A stretch of 64,000 nt of DNA, from assembly GCA_963576565.1 (NCBI GenBank), contig OY755042.1, positions 108,057,314-108,121,313 on the forward strand, written 5' to 3'. Below, in pieces: positions 32,961 to 43,545 of the stretch. Below the pieces are notes generated by a model that was not told where the DNA came from, ran no database searches, and saw nothing but the letters and a program-made list of their open reading frames with translations. A program made the position numbers and the translations under genes. This DNA comes from Aspidapion aeneum. Its lineage: Eukaryota > Arthropoda > Insecta > Coleoptera > Brentidae. Within the stretch, counting starts at the first letter, position 1. The number at the start of each line of letters is the position of its first letter.

Positions 32961-35957
32961 CCCACTAAACGCAAAAAGATTTTATTAATGTCAAAATAAT
33001 GTTTAATTTAAAAACATAACGTTAGGTTGGATGTTAATTCTAACGTTATATTCATAGTGAAAAACAAGCTTTATAACCCGTTTTCTGACGTTAGAAAAAT
33101 AATCTTATGTTTTTATAACGTTTTTTAAAGTGTTTTTCAAACGTTAAAAAAATATTGATTTTTAACAGTGAAAAATAAATGTTTTTCTAACATTGAAAAA
33201 TAAATGTTTTTTGAACAATTAAAAATATATTTTTTTCAAATATCTCTAAAGATAAGGTAACTTAAATAATGTAAATAAAATCTTCTATTTTGGAAAAGCA
33301 GAGCAGGAAGGGTCCGTTGAGGTTTTTGTGAACTCGACACTCAGTAAAGGAAATTCGGATCCGTAGCTTCTAAAAATAAAATTATTATTTATATATATGT
33401 AAACAATCATTTTGTAGTAAGCGCCTCGCTCTCGTTCTCATTAATGCTCAAGTGAATACAAGGCAAACAATATTCAACTAAATGCTCGTTTGAAATTCAC
33501 ACTCTAATCGGATGGGGTCCCGTGCCGAGGCATTCGTTTGGTCCCGCTGCGAGGTTTGCGAATTATGCCTCAAATGAATACGCGTCTTAAGATCCGGAGG
33601 CTCATTCGCGGTGAATTTGTGGCATTCCCTGTCTGATTAATTGTAATGTAGGTTGGCGATATTCCATACAAAACATTTTTTTACGTTTGTTTACTTTTCT
33701 TACCTAATTTTGTGATGCTTCATTTAAATCATTGCATATATATTTGTTATTCTTTAACTATACGATCTTTTCCACACAACTGGTGTATATTCGTATTCAA
33801 ATATGTATTCAATATCAAAAAACTGCTTTTTTAAAATGTTCTCAAAACAAAACAATCTAAAAAATTTTTTTTTGCACGCTCTCTTGCAGCTGATCGTCGA
33901 TGCCTGTCAGTTACTCTCTGAAATAATATTACTTTCTGGAAGGTTCTAAAATATTAACCGGTCAATAATTTGTTGACCGGGCCCTTCCCCTTGCCTGATT
34001 TTGATGAAACTTGCTGGGAATATTAAAACTAAACCTTCCGTGAAAATTTTAGCCCCCTAACCCCTCAAATAGGGGTTGCAGACGGCTCCTTAATATTTAC
34101 CAAATTTCTTCAAAATCGGATAAGAATAAGTACCCGGTCAAGCAGATTTTCGCGGGTCAATCGAGTTTTTTCAGTCTGCAACCCCTATTTGAGGACTTAG
34201 GGCGGTGAAATTTCAATTCAAATCACGGAAGGTTTAGTTTGTGCTCTTTAATATTCCCACCAAGTTTCATTAAAATCAGGCAAGGGGAAGGGTCTGGTCA
34301 ACGATTGATTGACCAGTCAACATTTTAGACACACCCTTACCTTTTCGGGTATTACTCTCAAACAGAAACGGATTCTGTAAAGAAATTGCTCAAAAACATT
34401 GCATTAAATTGCATGTTCTCGTGAAACTGCATTTTAAACGTTCAAATAACTGTCAAACGTCCATTAATTTGGGTAAAAATGTTGGCAAATCGTGCAAAAT
34501 TTTCGCAGAATGATTAACGCGTTCAGCGATTTGTTTAGTCCGTCGTCCCAACTCGACACTTTACATTCAGTAAAAATCGCGCGTTTAAAAATACGACATG
34601 TGTAGATTTATATTTTGGGATTTCTATATTCCATGTCATCTCAGTATGAAATAATTCTTAATTCAGGGTGGTCTTAATTAACGTACTAATACGTTAATGG
34701 TGGTCTTACATACGGGGTGTTTAAAAAATAGCATTATCCTACTACCCACTAAGCAAAAAATCGTAAAAAACGTTAAATAAATGTGGAAAAAAATGTTTTT
34801 TTTCTAACACATATTTGTGTTAAAATTATGTCAACTTTTGACATTAAAAAAACATGTAAAAAATCCTAACGAAAATTTCATGTAAAAGCATTATGCAAAC
34901 ATATATTTCTTAATAACGTTAAGAAACCAGCATTAAAAAAAACATAATTTCACTAACATTAAAAATAATACCATCAATATATGGTTATTTTTATAATGTT
35001 TTTCCTAAATCTCACTTCTAACGTTGAATTTAAGATATATGAAGCTAATAAATGTTTTGTTTCTTAAACATTAAAAAAATATATACTATAGAGGACGCGA
35101 TGGCAGCGCCCTCTTTAGTATAGCAGTCCCACTACCTGAACATCGCCATTAGTTGCGTTTCGCTGCAGTTGATACGAGTCGATAGCAAAGACGCTTTTTG
35201 TAAGTTTGGTTAAAATATTTGCAGAAACAAACATGGCAAATTTAAAGCACAATTATTAATATTGATAGTGAATACAAATTTGGATCGGAATATTACTCCA
35301 GTTGTGTGGGAAAGATGGTATATTTAAAGAACAACAAATGTGTGTGTGTGTGCAGTGATCTAAATGAAGCACCACAAAATCAGGTAAGAAAAAGTAAACA
35401 AAAGAAAAAAAATGGTTTTGTATGAAATATCGCATACCTATAGGTAATCAGACAGGGAATGCGTCAATTCACCGCGGACGATTAGCCGCCGGACCTTAAG
35501 CCGCGTATTCAATTGAGGCAGAATTATATAATAATAATAAATCGTCTTTATTGATAAATAAATGTTACATAGGTGATTTTTAGCAAACTGCTACTTCGCA
35601 AGCCTCGCAGCGGGACCAAACGAATGCTTCGGTTGCATTCATGCTAAAGTGAATACGCGCCTTGAAATGGTTTGCCTTGTATTCACTTGAGCATGAATTG
35701 TTTGGCCTCGTAGCGAGGCACTTACTACAATATTATTGTTTACATATCATTTAAAATTTTATTTTCAGAAGCTACGAGATGAATTGCCTTTACTGAGTAT
35801 CGAGTTCACGAAAACCTCAACGGACTGTTGCTGCCCTGCGTTTCCAAAATAGAAGAATTTTATTTACATTATTTATGTTACCTTATCTTTAGAGATTAAG
35901 ATTAGATTAACTTATACATTTTTTAGACGTTATTAAAATGTTTTTGTGTTTAGTGGG
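32961..35957. mobile_element. 3-kb element with long (about 0.65 kb) terminal inverted repeats
   Basis: The left end CCCACTAAACGCAAAAAG and right end CTTTTTGCG-like TTTTTGTGTTTAGTGGG are complementary. Pairing extends inward through CTCTAAAGATAAGGTAAC, TCTTCTATTTTGGAAA and CCTCGCTGCG-type segments to about 33650 and 35440. Subterminal sequence is rich in AACGTT/AAACATT words. A second end-like sequence (CCCACTAAGCAAAAAATCG) at 34744 suggests a related element inside. No transposase frame seen; superfamily unknown. A foldback unit sits inside at 33955-34330. Confidence 0.7.
33955..34330. repeat. Nested foldback unit
   Basis: TTGACCGGGCCCTTCCCCTT and CCTCAAATAGGGGTTGCAGA on the left are mirrored by TCTGCAACCCCTATTTGAGG and GGGGAAGGGTCTGGTCAA on the right. 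Arms are about 150 bp with a 70-bp spacer. Confidence 0.85.
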
Positions 35958-36386
35958 TAGACTAACAACAAAATTTGAGCGATATCAATCAAAGGAACAA
36001 GCAGGCTTTAGAAGAGGTTTCAGTACAGTTGACCACTTATTAACCATGAAAATACTAATAGAACGAGCCAACGAATATAACATTTCACTATATATTGCGT
36101 TTATAGACTTCGAAAAAGCTTCCGATAGCATTGAGCACTGGGCAGTAAAAGCATCTTTAACTAATAGCTGAATAGACATATAGATATATACAGACTTAAT
36201 AGCCTATATATATATAGCGAAGCAACAACATGAATCAAAATCCACGAAGGAACCAAGACAATCCGTATAAGAAGAGGTGTCAGACAGGGTGACACCATAT
36301 CCCCTAAATTATTTAACCAGGCTCTAGAAGATGTTTTTAAAAGCTTAGATTGGGAAGAAATAGGCATCAAAGTAAACGGAAAATTC

Positions 36387-36881
36387 TTGAACCACCTAAG
36401 ATATGCTGATGATATCGCCTTAATAACAGACAAGACAGAAGAACTGATAAAAATGCTGGAAGAACTGGATACAGCAGCTAAAAATATAGGATTAAGTATG
36501 AACTATACTAAAACTAAGATCATAACAAACACAGATGAAGATATTACGGTCAGAATAAACCAAAATAAAATAGAACAAGTAGAGGAATATATATACCTGG
36601 GACAAATTATTCAACCGACACTTACAAAATCAAACATGGATAACGTAACAAATGCCCAAAGATCAATAGAAAGACAAATGTTACATGTAAAGCTGACAGA
36701 TAGAAAAAGGAATGAACGGATAAGAAATAAAACAAAAGTAAGGGATGTCAGAGAAGTAGCAAAATTAAAATGGAAATTTGGCGGTCATAATATCACACAG
36801 AAAGACGATCGATGGAAGGATTGGATTGTAAACTGGAGACCTTGGGAAAATAAAAGAAGTAGGGGACCCCAAATGAGATAG
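36387..36881 (+). pseudogene. Reverse transcriptase fragment of RTE-like copy C
   Basis: 164-codon frame holding the YADD active-site box near its start (residues 5-10, LRYADD) and the thumb/C-terminal block of the LINE. It lacks the N-terminal endonuclease and motifs A and B in the same frame, so it cannot be a working enzyme. Membership of copy C is clear from neighbouring motifs. Confidence 0.85.
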
Positions 36882-36957
36882 GCGGACGATTTGAAGAAAC
36901 ACGCGGGAACTAGATGGATGAACGTGGCGACAGAGAAGAGTGGAAGATATTGGAGGA

Positions 36958-39068
36958 GGCCTTTTTTTTTTTACTGTTATGCGCACCCGAAAGGAGATCC
37001 CTATCACGCTGGAGAAGCCGCAAGTGCGCGGAAATGTTGGTGTATGTTAGTTTTGAAACGGTTCAGGTTGTAATCTACAGGAAAAAATTGTTGCAGGGAG
37101 TCCATAACGCAGCGATGCTGTTCTCCAGAGATATGAATTCTGATACAATGAGGTTCTTGGTGCCTCTATTTTGACAGTAAATTGATGGTTACCGTCTGTT
37201 TGACGTGTTCGCCTAATAGGTGCTACTTCCGGGGGGATCATACGTGCCAGCTCTTCAGAGAACTTTCCGTAATAATACCTGTAGAAGAGAGATAGATCAC
37301 CGACAGTTCTTCGATGTTTGAGACTATCCAAGCTACGGGTAAGTGCGGGGTCATTGATCAGCTTGATCGCTTGTTTTTGTACGGAGTTTAAAAGCATCAA
37401 GGTATGTTTGAGTGCCGCACTCCATATATGTGAGCAGTACTCCATAGTTGGTCGAATCTGGGCTTTGTAGAGTGTCAAGCTTTTGGGACGCCCTTTTAGC
37501 TATATCTGCCACGTGACTGTGCCAAGATATGTTGGTCTCTGCAGTGACTCCTAAGATGTTCAACTGGCTCTGCAATGTGACAGCACTTCCAGATAGCATG
37601 ATGTTTGGCTCACCGGTGCTGGTCTTTTTTGAAAACAGGGCTGCTTGGGTTTTCTGCGCGTTGAACTGTACAAGGTTTTTGCTGCCTCAATCCTCTATTA
37701 TCTCCAGGTCGTTATTTATCTGCGATATTTGAGTTAGTCTAAGATGATGGAATTCACGTGCGGAGAGACATGTGGGTGGTATGATTGCGGAGACTACATT
37801 GCCATCATCTGCAAAGCAATAAAGTGGATTTACTGTTTTATCTATGAGGTCATTTATGTAAATCAGAAATAGTGTTGGCGAAATAATTGCTCCCTGTGGC
37901 ACACCATCATTTATTTGGTAAGAGTTGGAGTTCTGACCATCCAGTGCAACATAAATGGATCTATCCTTAAGGTATCTTTCAAACCAAGTGCAAAGTTTCG
38001 GCGAAAATCCCATTGCTTTGGGCTTGTTGAGCAGATTTTCATGCCAAACTTTATCGAATGCTTTAGATATATCTAATGCAATTGTTCTTGTTTCACCCCG
38101 CAACTCAATCGGTTTTTGCCATAAGTGAGTGACGTATGTAAGTAAATCGCCAGTTGACCTATATTTTCGAAATCCGTATTGTTTGTTGTTGATAATTTTG
38201 TTTGTTTAATACTTGGTTAGGTGATTTTTTCACAACTCTTTCCATTACTTTTGATATCACCGGAAGTAGAGCAATTGGTCTATAGTTTAACGGATCTATC
38301 TTTTGTCCTTCTTTGGAATGGGTTGTATTGCGGCAGACTTCCATGATGATGGATATACTCCTGGTCTGTAAGATACATTGAATAATTTAGCGAAAGTTGG
38401 GGTGAGTTTATTAGCACAATTTTTGAATACTATCGCGGGAATGTCATCTGGACCCATTGCTTTGTTTGTATCCAACTTTTTAAGGGATTTTCGTATTTCT
38501 CTGTGACAAAAGGGTACCTCTGGCATACTGTGGGAAACCCTTTCAATGAACGGTGGAGTTTTTCCACACTGTTAGGTTTGAGTGTGACGAAAAAATTTTG
38601 GCCAGCATACTGGCTTTTTCCTCTGATGTTGTGGCTAAGTGGTATTGACGACTTGGTGAAGTTTGATCTAACAGGTTTTGCCCAAAAGGACCTAGAACTA
38701 CTTTCAACAACAACAATTCAGCAACCTGTTTCTTATTCTTTGATTGTATGTTTCTTTGGCGGAGTCAATAGTAATTTTGCAACTATTTCTGGCTGCTATA
38801 AATTTTGTGTGGTTTTGAGTGGTTTGTTGTCGTTTCCAAAGGTTCCGCTTTGTGTTTCTTCTGTACAGCCGTTTGACACTGGCTGTTGCACCAAGGTTTT
38901 GCATTAGCTCTGCGTTTGGTTGTATGTGGGATATATGCAATCCATTCCAGATAAGATTACTTTTGTTATTTCATTACAGCAAATAGTGGGATCAGCTGTT
39001 TTAAAGCAAACCTCTTGGCATGGAAAATCCAGGTAAAACTTTAACTGTAACTGTCGTTAATGGTACAC
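36958..39068 (-). mobile_element. Jockey/CR1-like LINE inserted in RTE copy C
   Basis: Reads on the minus strand from about 39060 down to a poly(A) tail (T-run 36961-36973). Order of motifs: KETYNQRIRNRLLNC; HREIRKSLKKLDTNKAMGPD with GVYPSSWKSAAIQPIPKKD (38300-38500); DPLNYRPIALLPVISKVMER; motif A TIALDISKAFDKVWH (38045-38090); motif B INDGVPQGAIISPTLF; catalytic YCFADDGNVVS (37780-37815); then C-terminal YCSHIWSAALKH and HRRTVGDLSLFYRYYYG. Several frameshifts and stops separate these blocks, so the copy is dead. The endonuclease is missing, so it is 5' truncated. No clear target duplication; the host LINE resumes within a base or two. Confidence 0.88.
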
Positions 39069-39101
39069 GCTTATGTCCAGAGATGGATTGAAGAAGGCTA
39101 A

Positions 39102-39122
39102 ATAGATAGATAGATAGATAGA
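39102..39122. repeat. (GATA)n tail of RTE copy C
   Basis: Short GATA microsatellite directly after the LINE stop codon. Copy B has a similar TAGA tail. Confidence 0.85.
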
Positions 39123-39475
39123 GTCTCTTTAGTGAGCTGGTATTGGAGAAGAATTTGCCCACTCGTTGAAAACCTATCTATTGCCCTCAAATATCTCTGG
39201 ACTTAACTCGCACAAAACCCAATAAATTCGTAACTTCTTTTTATTTATTTTTTCCTACCTTCTCATCTCTTCAGGCACACTTGGCTGTAACTGTCGTGAG
39301 TACAGTTGCATGTCTCACGCATTAGTCGTAAACTTAACTCTGTAAGTAAAGAATTGAGAAGTTTATAGGCCCAGTATTCATCCATTGATCATACAAATTA
39401 CTGCAGTTATTTTATTTGTGCAGTTTATTAAAAACATATCAGTCTATAAATAAGCAAAACGATACTTTTCTTTTT
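39123..39475. other. Intergenic, no gene seen
   Basis: No frame, repeat boundary or RNA gene recognised. Confidence 0.5.
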
Positions 39476-39483
39476 TCGTAGAC

Positions 39484-39919
39484 CATATACGTAATATTCC
39501 AATACTCTTTGTTACCTATTTACACAATGGTTGGCGTTTGATGCAAACATTCAGAAATAAAGGTACGAAAAATGCACAGATACCAAATTTACATAGATAG
39601 ACTTTTTGTCAACTGTACGCCGATGATTTGACGTAACGAATACAAGAATGAAATAATATTCATGCGTAAAAGGACAATCAGGATATTTTATATTAAGGAC
39701 CGCAAAAAGGATAGACTTATTGATATTGTTATTTCAAATATGTTTGCATTCTGCATCGTAAGGTACCATAGGTAAGGCAATAATACGTACTATATGGAAA
39801 TAATATGCATATGTCTTTGAAAGCAACCAATCAGGTCTTTTTTGCTTAAAGACCCCAAGGCCCTCATGTTTGCATTATGAATGGGCAGTTACCGGGGGTA
39901 TTGGAATATTATGTATATG
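39484..39919 (+). mobile_element. hAT-like MITE of the CATATAC family, copy 2
   Basis: Ends CATATACGTAATATTCC and complement. Flanking 8-mers TCGTAGAC and TTCTAGAC agree at 6 of 8 positions, consistent with an aged hAT duplication. This uninterrupted copy shows the empty site for the MITE nested in copy 1. Confidence 0.82.
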
Positions 39920-40145
39920 TTCTAGACTGATTTTCTAGATAAATTGAATCGTAAATATTTAATTTTAGAAAATTAAATATTATTTCATAATAGAGTGTTT
40001 GGTCAGGTCATTGTAAAAGCTATACATCCTTATCCCATTTAAAATACTCTCTATTGCAACTAATATATTTATCCTACCGATTATTCTTCCACTCTTTAAA
40101 ATATTTATGTAGTCCACTTTAGAAAAGGCTGACAGCTCTTCTTCG
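39920..40145. other. Intergenic, no gene seen
   Basis: AT-rich, no feature. Confidence 0.5.
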
Positions 40146-40243
40146 TGAAGATGAAAGTTTCTGCTTACGAAACATGTCGGGACTATTTGTTAAAAACAAA
40201 TTAAAAATTAGTGGAGGAAGACAATAACCTGTTTGATTTCCTA
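40146..40243 (+). repeat. Solo truncated copy of the ribozyme repeat
   Basis: Matches the array unit from the ribozyme core to GATTTCCTA. Stem I 3' strand GGGAC, stem III, GAA and most of stem II are kept. The core reads GTGAAGA in place of CTGAAGA, so C3, which pairs with G8 in the active site, is lost; it should not cleave. The 3' end coincides with the end of the inverted unit at 6146. Confidence 0.85.
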
Positions 40244-40870
40244 AAAAATTATCTTATCTAATGTCGGACGTTTCGTATACCAACTTCTAAGTTGCACTCG
40301 AAAGGAATTAAAATTGTATGCACTACCACAAGAAATGCCGCTAAAACTGACGTTTTACCGGAAACGAAGCCTCTACCGATCAGTTTAACAGGTCCGACTT
40401 CAGTCCTGTTCAGTTCAGGCAAAACATACGTTTTATTGTCTACACGAAAGGTTTTTCCTGATCCGTTTTACCTGATCAAGTAAAACGTCAGACAAAACGT
40501 TATGTGTAGACCCCGCGTTATATGTCGAATTTTTCAAGTCACTGGTGGTCCAGCTGATTTTTGTAAACAAAAGTTAGATATGAACCTTATATTTTTTGAG
40601 TTTTTTGAAAACTAGAGCAAAAATAATATTTTTGAGACATACAAGTCGTTATTTTTTTTAGCTCGCTTCATTTTTCTTTACACAAAACTTAAAATTCAAA
40701 GAAATTAATGTGTTCGTTTTTTACTTCAAAAGTAAACCACTAACCTACACCTTTGTATACTTCCCAAGTCCTCGGTTTACCTTTGATACTAAACGATCAC
40801 ATTCAGTTTGACTTGTATTTTAAGTTTTGTTTTTTTTATCAAAAACTTTATAACATATATGTCTGTATGG
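40244..40870. other. Intergenic, no gene seen
   Basis: A 63-residue frame (40292-40483) has mixed composition but no domain. Confidence 0.45.
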
Positions 40871-40889
40871 TGTATTTTCGGGGCGAACC

Positions 40890-41062
40890 GAACCGAACCG
40901 AAAATACAAAAAGTCGAAAGTAAAAAAACAAAAGGTCGAAAATACAAAAGGGCAAAAATACAAAAGGTCGAAAATACAAAACATCGAAAATACAAAAGGT
41001 CGAAAGTACAAAAGGTCGAAAGTACATAAGGTCGAAAGTTCAAAAGGTTGAAAGTATGAAAA
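40890..41062. repeat. 16-bp minisatellite, left arm
   Basis: About ten units of GTACAAAAGGTCGAAA or close variants. Inverted relative to 41360-41645. Long frames here are artefacts of a period that is not a multiple of three. Confidence 0.95.
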
Positions 41063-41359
41063 TAAAGACTAAAACCTAACCAAGTCTAATTGTTTTGCCC
41101 AGCCGAGTTACTCCAAAGGTCGAGGATAGTTCATAGTTAACCCGGTTAGGTTACAAACCCAGCCTGACCAGGTTAGGTTTGTTTACTAAAAAAAACTACC
41201 CTGATCTCGTCAGGAAAGTTTTTTTTTGATATACTACCCTAACCGGGTCAGGTTGGGATAGTAACCTAACATATCCCGGGCCCAGGTTCACCTTGACTGG
41301 AGAGGTCAATTCGAATTGATACGGTAAATTGATATTATTAATATTTTGTATTGTCGATT

Positions 41360-41645
41360 TTTTTTCGATCTCTTGTACTTTCGAACTTTTGTACTTTTGA
41401 CCTTTTGTACTTTCGACATTTTGTACTTTCAACCTTTTGTACTTTCGACCTTTTGTACTTTAGACCTTTTGTACTTTCGACTTTTTGTACTTTCGACCTT
41501 TTGTTTTTCGACCTTTTGTACTTTCGACCTTTTGTACTTTCGACCTTTTGTACTTTCCACCTTTTGTATTTTCGACCTTTTGTATTTTCGACCTTATTTT
41601 TTCGACCTTTTGTACTTTCGACCTTTTGGACTTTCGACCTTTTAT
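41360..41645. repeat. 16-bp minisatellite, right arm (inverted)
   Basis: About seventeen units of TTTTGTACTTTCGACC. Together with 40890-41062 it forms a potential 170-bp hairpin around a 300-bp unique spacer. Frames of 84-116 residues in several phases and both strands are spurious (FRPFVLSTFCTFDLLY). Confidence 0.95.
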
Positions 41646-42279
41646 CCGCCGCCCGTATTTTTGTGGTGGAAGAGCTTCGTTATATAATGACGTTAGGATG
41701 ACCCAGTCTCCTGTCTGCCAGAAATTGGGTCTTTTTTGACGAACACTGTTGGACAATCTTCTTAAAAGTTCCAAATAAATAATTTTTGATCGGTCGACGG
41801 TCTGTGAGCACCTGAGTGAGTACAGGCACTTAATTTTTTAAAATATTTTAGTCGATTTGGGAAGTTGATGAACGTTCAGAACGTTTCCAAAAACTCCCTA
41901 TTATCACGCAAAAAATACGGAAGCTGCTAGGCGAGTAAAGTATACAGTTACTTATTTCTGTTCAACTCTTTTTAAAATATATGAGACAAGACTATCCCAA
42001 AATAAATTCACGAATTGAAAACAAAACAAACAATGCATTGTTTTATTTGGCACTAATAATAAGTTACCAACGACCAGTCATTTACTTATTAAGTAGGTAA
42101 GGTAAGTGTACCATATTCTGACACATTAATAAGGAGCCAGAAGTGAGAATTTGAGTTTTAAAAAAACATTGAGGGATATTTTATACCGACAAGTTTGGTT
42201 TATTAGAATTTGTTCTTGCTCAATAATATTGCCTACTGTTAATAACAATTTAATATATTATTTATTTTTTTTTTCAATT
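41646..42279. other. Intergenic, no gene seen
   Basis: AT-rich, no feature recognised. Confidence 0.5.
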
Positions 42280-42281
42280 TA

Positions 42282-42451
42282 CAGTCGAACCTCTATAACT
42301 CGAACCTGAAGGGACAACCAAAACAATTCGAGTTATGGAGAGTTCGAGTTATATAAATTTAAGTTAAAGAGGTTAAAATACATATGAAAAGTGCAGGGAC
42401 CACTTAAAAGGTTTGAGTTAAAGAGAGGTTCGAGTTAGAGAGGTTCGACTG
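42282..42451. mobile_element. pogo/Tigger-like MITE
   Basis: Ends CAGTCGAACCTCTATAAC and AGAGAGGTTCGACTG, with TA outside both (42280-42281, 42452-42453). The CAGT(C)GAACCTC end is the well-known signature of pogo/Tigger-type elements. 170 bp, non-coding. Confidence 0.85.
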
Positions 42452-42453
42452 TA

Positions 42454-42914
42454 GTTGAATGCGTTCCCAAAAGTGACAAGGATTTTAAAAAAGTCACCTG
42501 TATCTGACCTATGACCTGTTGGAACCTAAATCTGACAGTGTATCCTTTTCGGACAGATGCTTTTGTTTCTTAACTTGACATACCATGCTCCTTGTTCTTA
42601 CACCCTTGTCAGAATTAGATAATTAAAAAACTTATTTTCTAAGTAAATAAAAAAAATTATTCTATTTTATGTTGAATGCTGTAGAAAGAAATAACAACAT
42701 AAAAAATTATTTTAGAAAAATAAAACTACTCTTTCAAAAGATAACATTCTATTATATCAGGATCAACTAAAGATTAAATATTTTTATGTTGACTAAAAAA
42801 TCTGGTTAATATCAAGTTTTATTGCATTATTACATTTCACAACCAATTGACAACATTCGAAGTGTTGACTGTTTTGACATCTTTGGAAATAAGTGACAGA
42901 TGTCATGATGTCAA
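42454..42914. other. Intergenic, no gene seen
   Basis: AT-rich with TGACATxT words; left approach to the inverted repeat that follows. Confidence 0.5.
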
Positions 42915-43545
42915 AGATCTAGTTGGATCCCAAGGTCTGTAAAGGATAGGTTGCCTGGTAACTCTATGGTCGAAGCGGCGTGAGAGGTGACAGCGCGTCA
43001 TTTGGAGTGCCATGATTTGATTAGAGCCCTTTGTTTACATGTATTTATTATTATCTATAATCTTTGCATGTATTTTTAAGTATTTTTAATCTTCGATGGT
43101 TTACTTTTGACATTTGTGGTGTTTTTTTTAAACTATATTTATTTAAAAACCATAAATACTTGTTTTAGTTTACTTATACCATAGAGTAATACATATAGGC
43201 TATATTACTCTATGCTAAAACTGTCTACTTGTAGTTATTTTAACGAACTAAAAGCTTCCCAAGACTTTTGCTGGGATATTTGGTATTAAGGTAAGTTTTA
43301 TATTTGAGTTAGTTGAAGTAAGTTATGAATATTGTTATTAGAGACAGTTTACGAAAAATAACAAAACATATTTACATTTAAATCAATAAAGAAACACAGG
43401 AAACTTGAAGATTTCCTACTATATTAAATGCTTTTTATTTAAATGGGCACTCCGGGTGACGTCATTTCCCGCTTCAACAACTGGCTCTGGTTGCTCAGAA
43501 AGTTACCAGGTAACCTATTCTCTACAGACCTTGGTTAGATTCAAT
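42915..43545. repeat. Inverted-repeat element, arms about 90 bp
   Basis: AAGGTCTGTAAAGGATAGG through TTTGGAGTGCC on the left is mirrored by GGCACTCCGGGTGACG through CTACAGACCTTGG on the right. A small perfect hairpin (ATAGAGTAATA...TATTACTCTAT) lies at 43183-43213. Non-coding. Confidence 0.65.

Larger units (their letters stand above)
35958..39115 (+). mobile_element. RTE-like LINE (copy C), split by an opposite-strand LINE
   Basis: The plus strand carries the reverse transcriptase core. QAGFRRGFSTVDHL, then motif A IAFIDFEKASDSIEH (35980-36140). After a stop and a decayed stretch, motif B RRGVRQGDTISPKLF (36270-36315) and the catalytic LRYADDIALI (36400-36430). The frame stays open to 36881, ending with KLKWKFGGHN and DWIVNWRPWENK. 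An in-frame deletion removes the KYPQYLKT...GSQTW block present in copies A and B, between GQII and TLTKSNM. At 36957 the LINE is cut by another element and resumes at 39069 with YVQRWIEEG and a stop, then a GATA tail (39102-39122). Stops and deletion make it inactive. Confidence 0.88.

Noticed and set aside
35286..35390. Exon-like frame DSEYKFGSEYYSS...CVCVCSDLNEAPQNQ followed by GTAAGA
   Set aside because: Partly made by a (GT)n tract, stop codon just upstream in frame, no Met or acceptor in phase, and it lies inside the long-inverted-repeat element.
32961..35957. RTE copy C interrupted by the long-inverted-repeat element
   Set aside because: No RTE sequence is present left of 32961, so the LINE simply begins, 5' truncated, at the element's right edge.
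40146..40190. Active hammerhead in the solo copy
   Set aside because: C3 is replaced by G and stem II has a mismatch; the catalytic C3-G8 pair cannot form.
40789..41774. Frames of 63-116 residues with FDLLYFRPFVLSTFCT repeats
   Set aside because: Produced by the 16-bp minisatellite in all phases and both strands; no real protein repeat.
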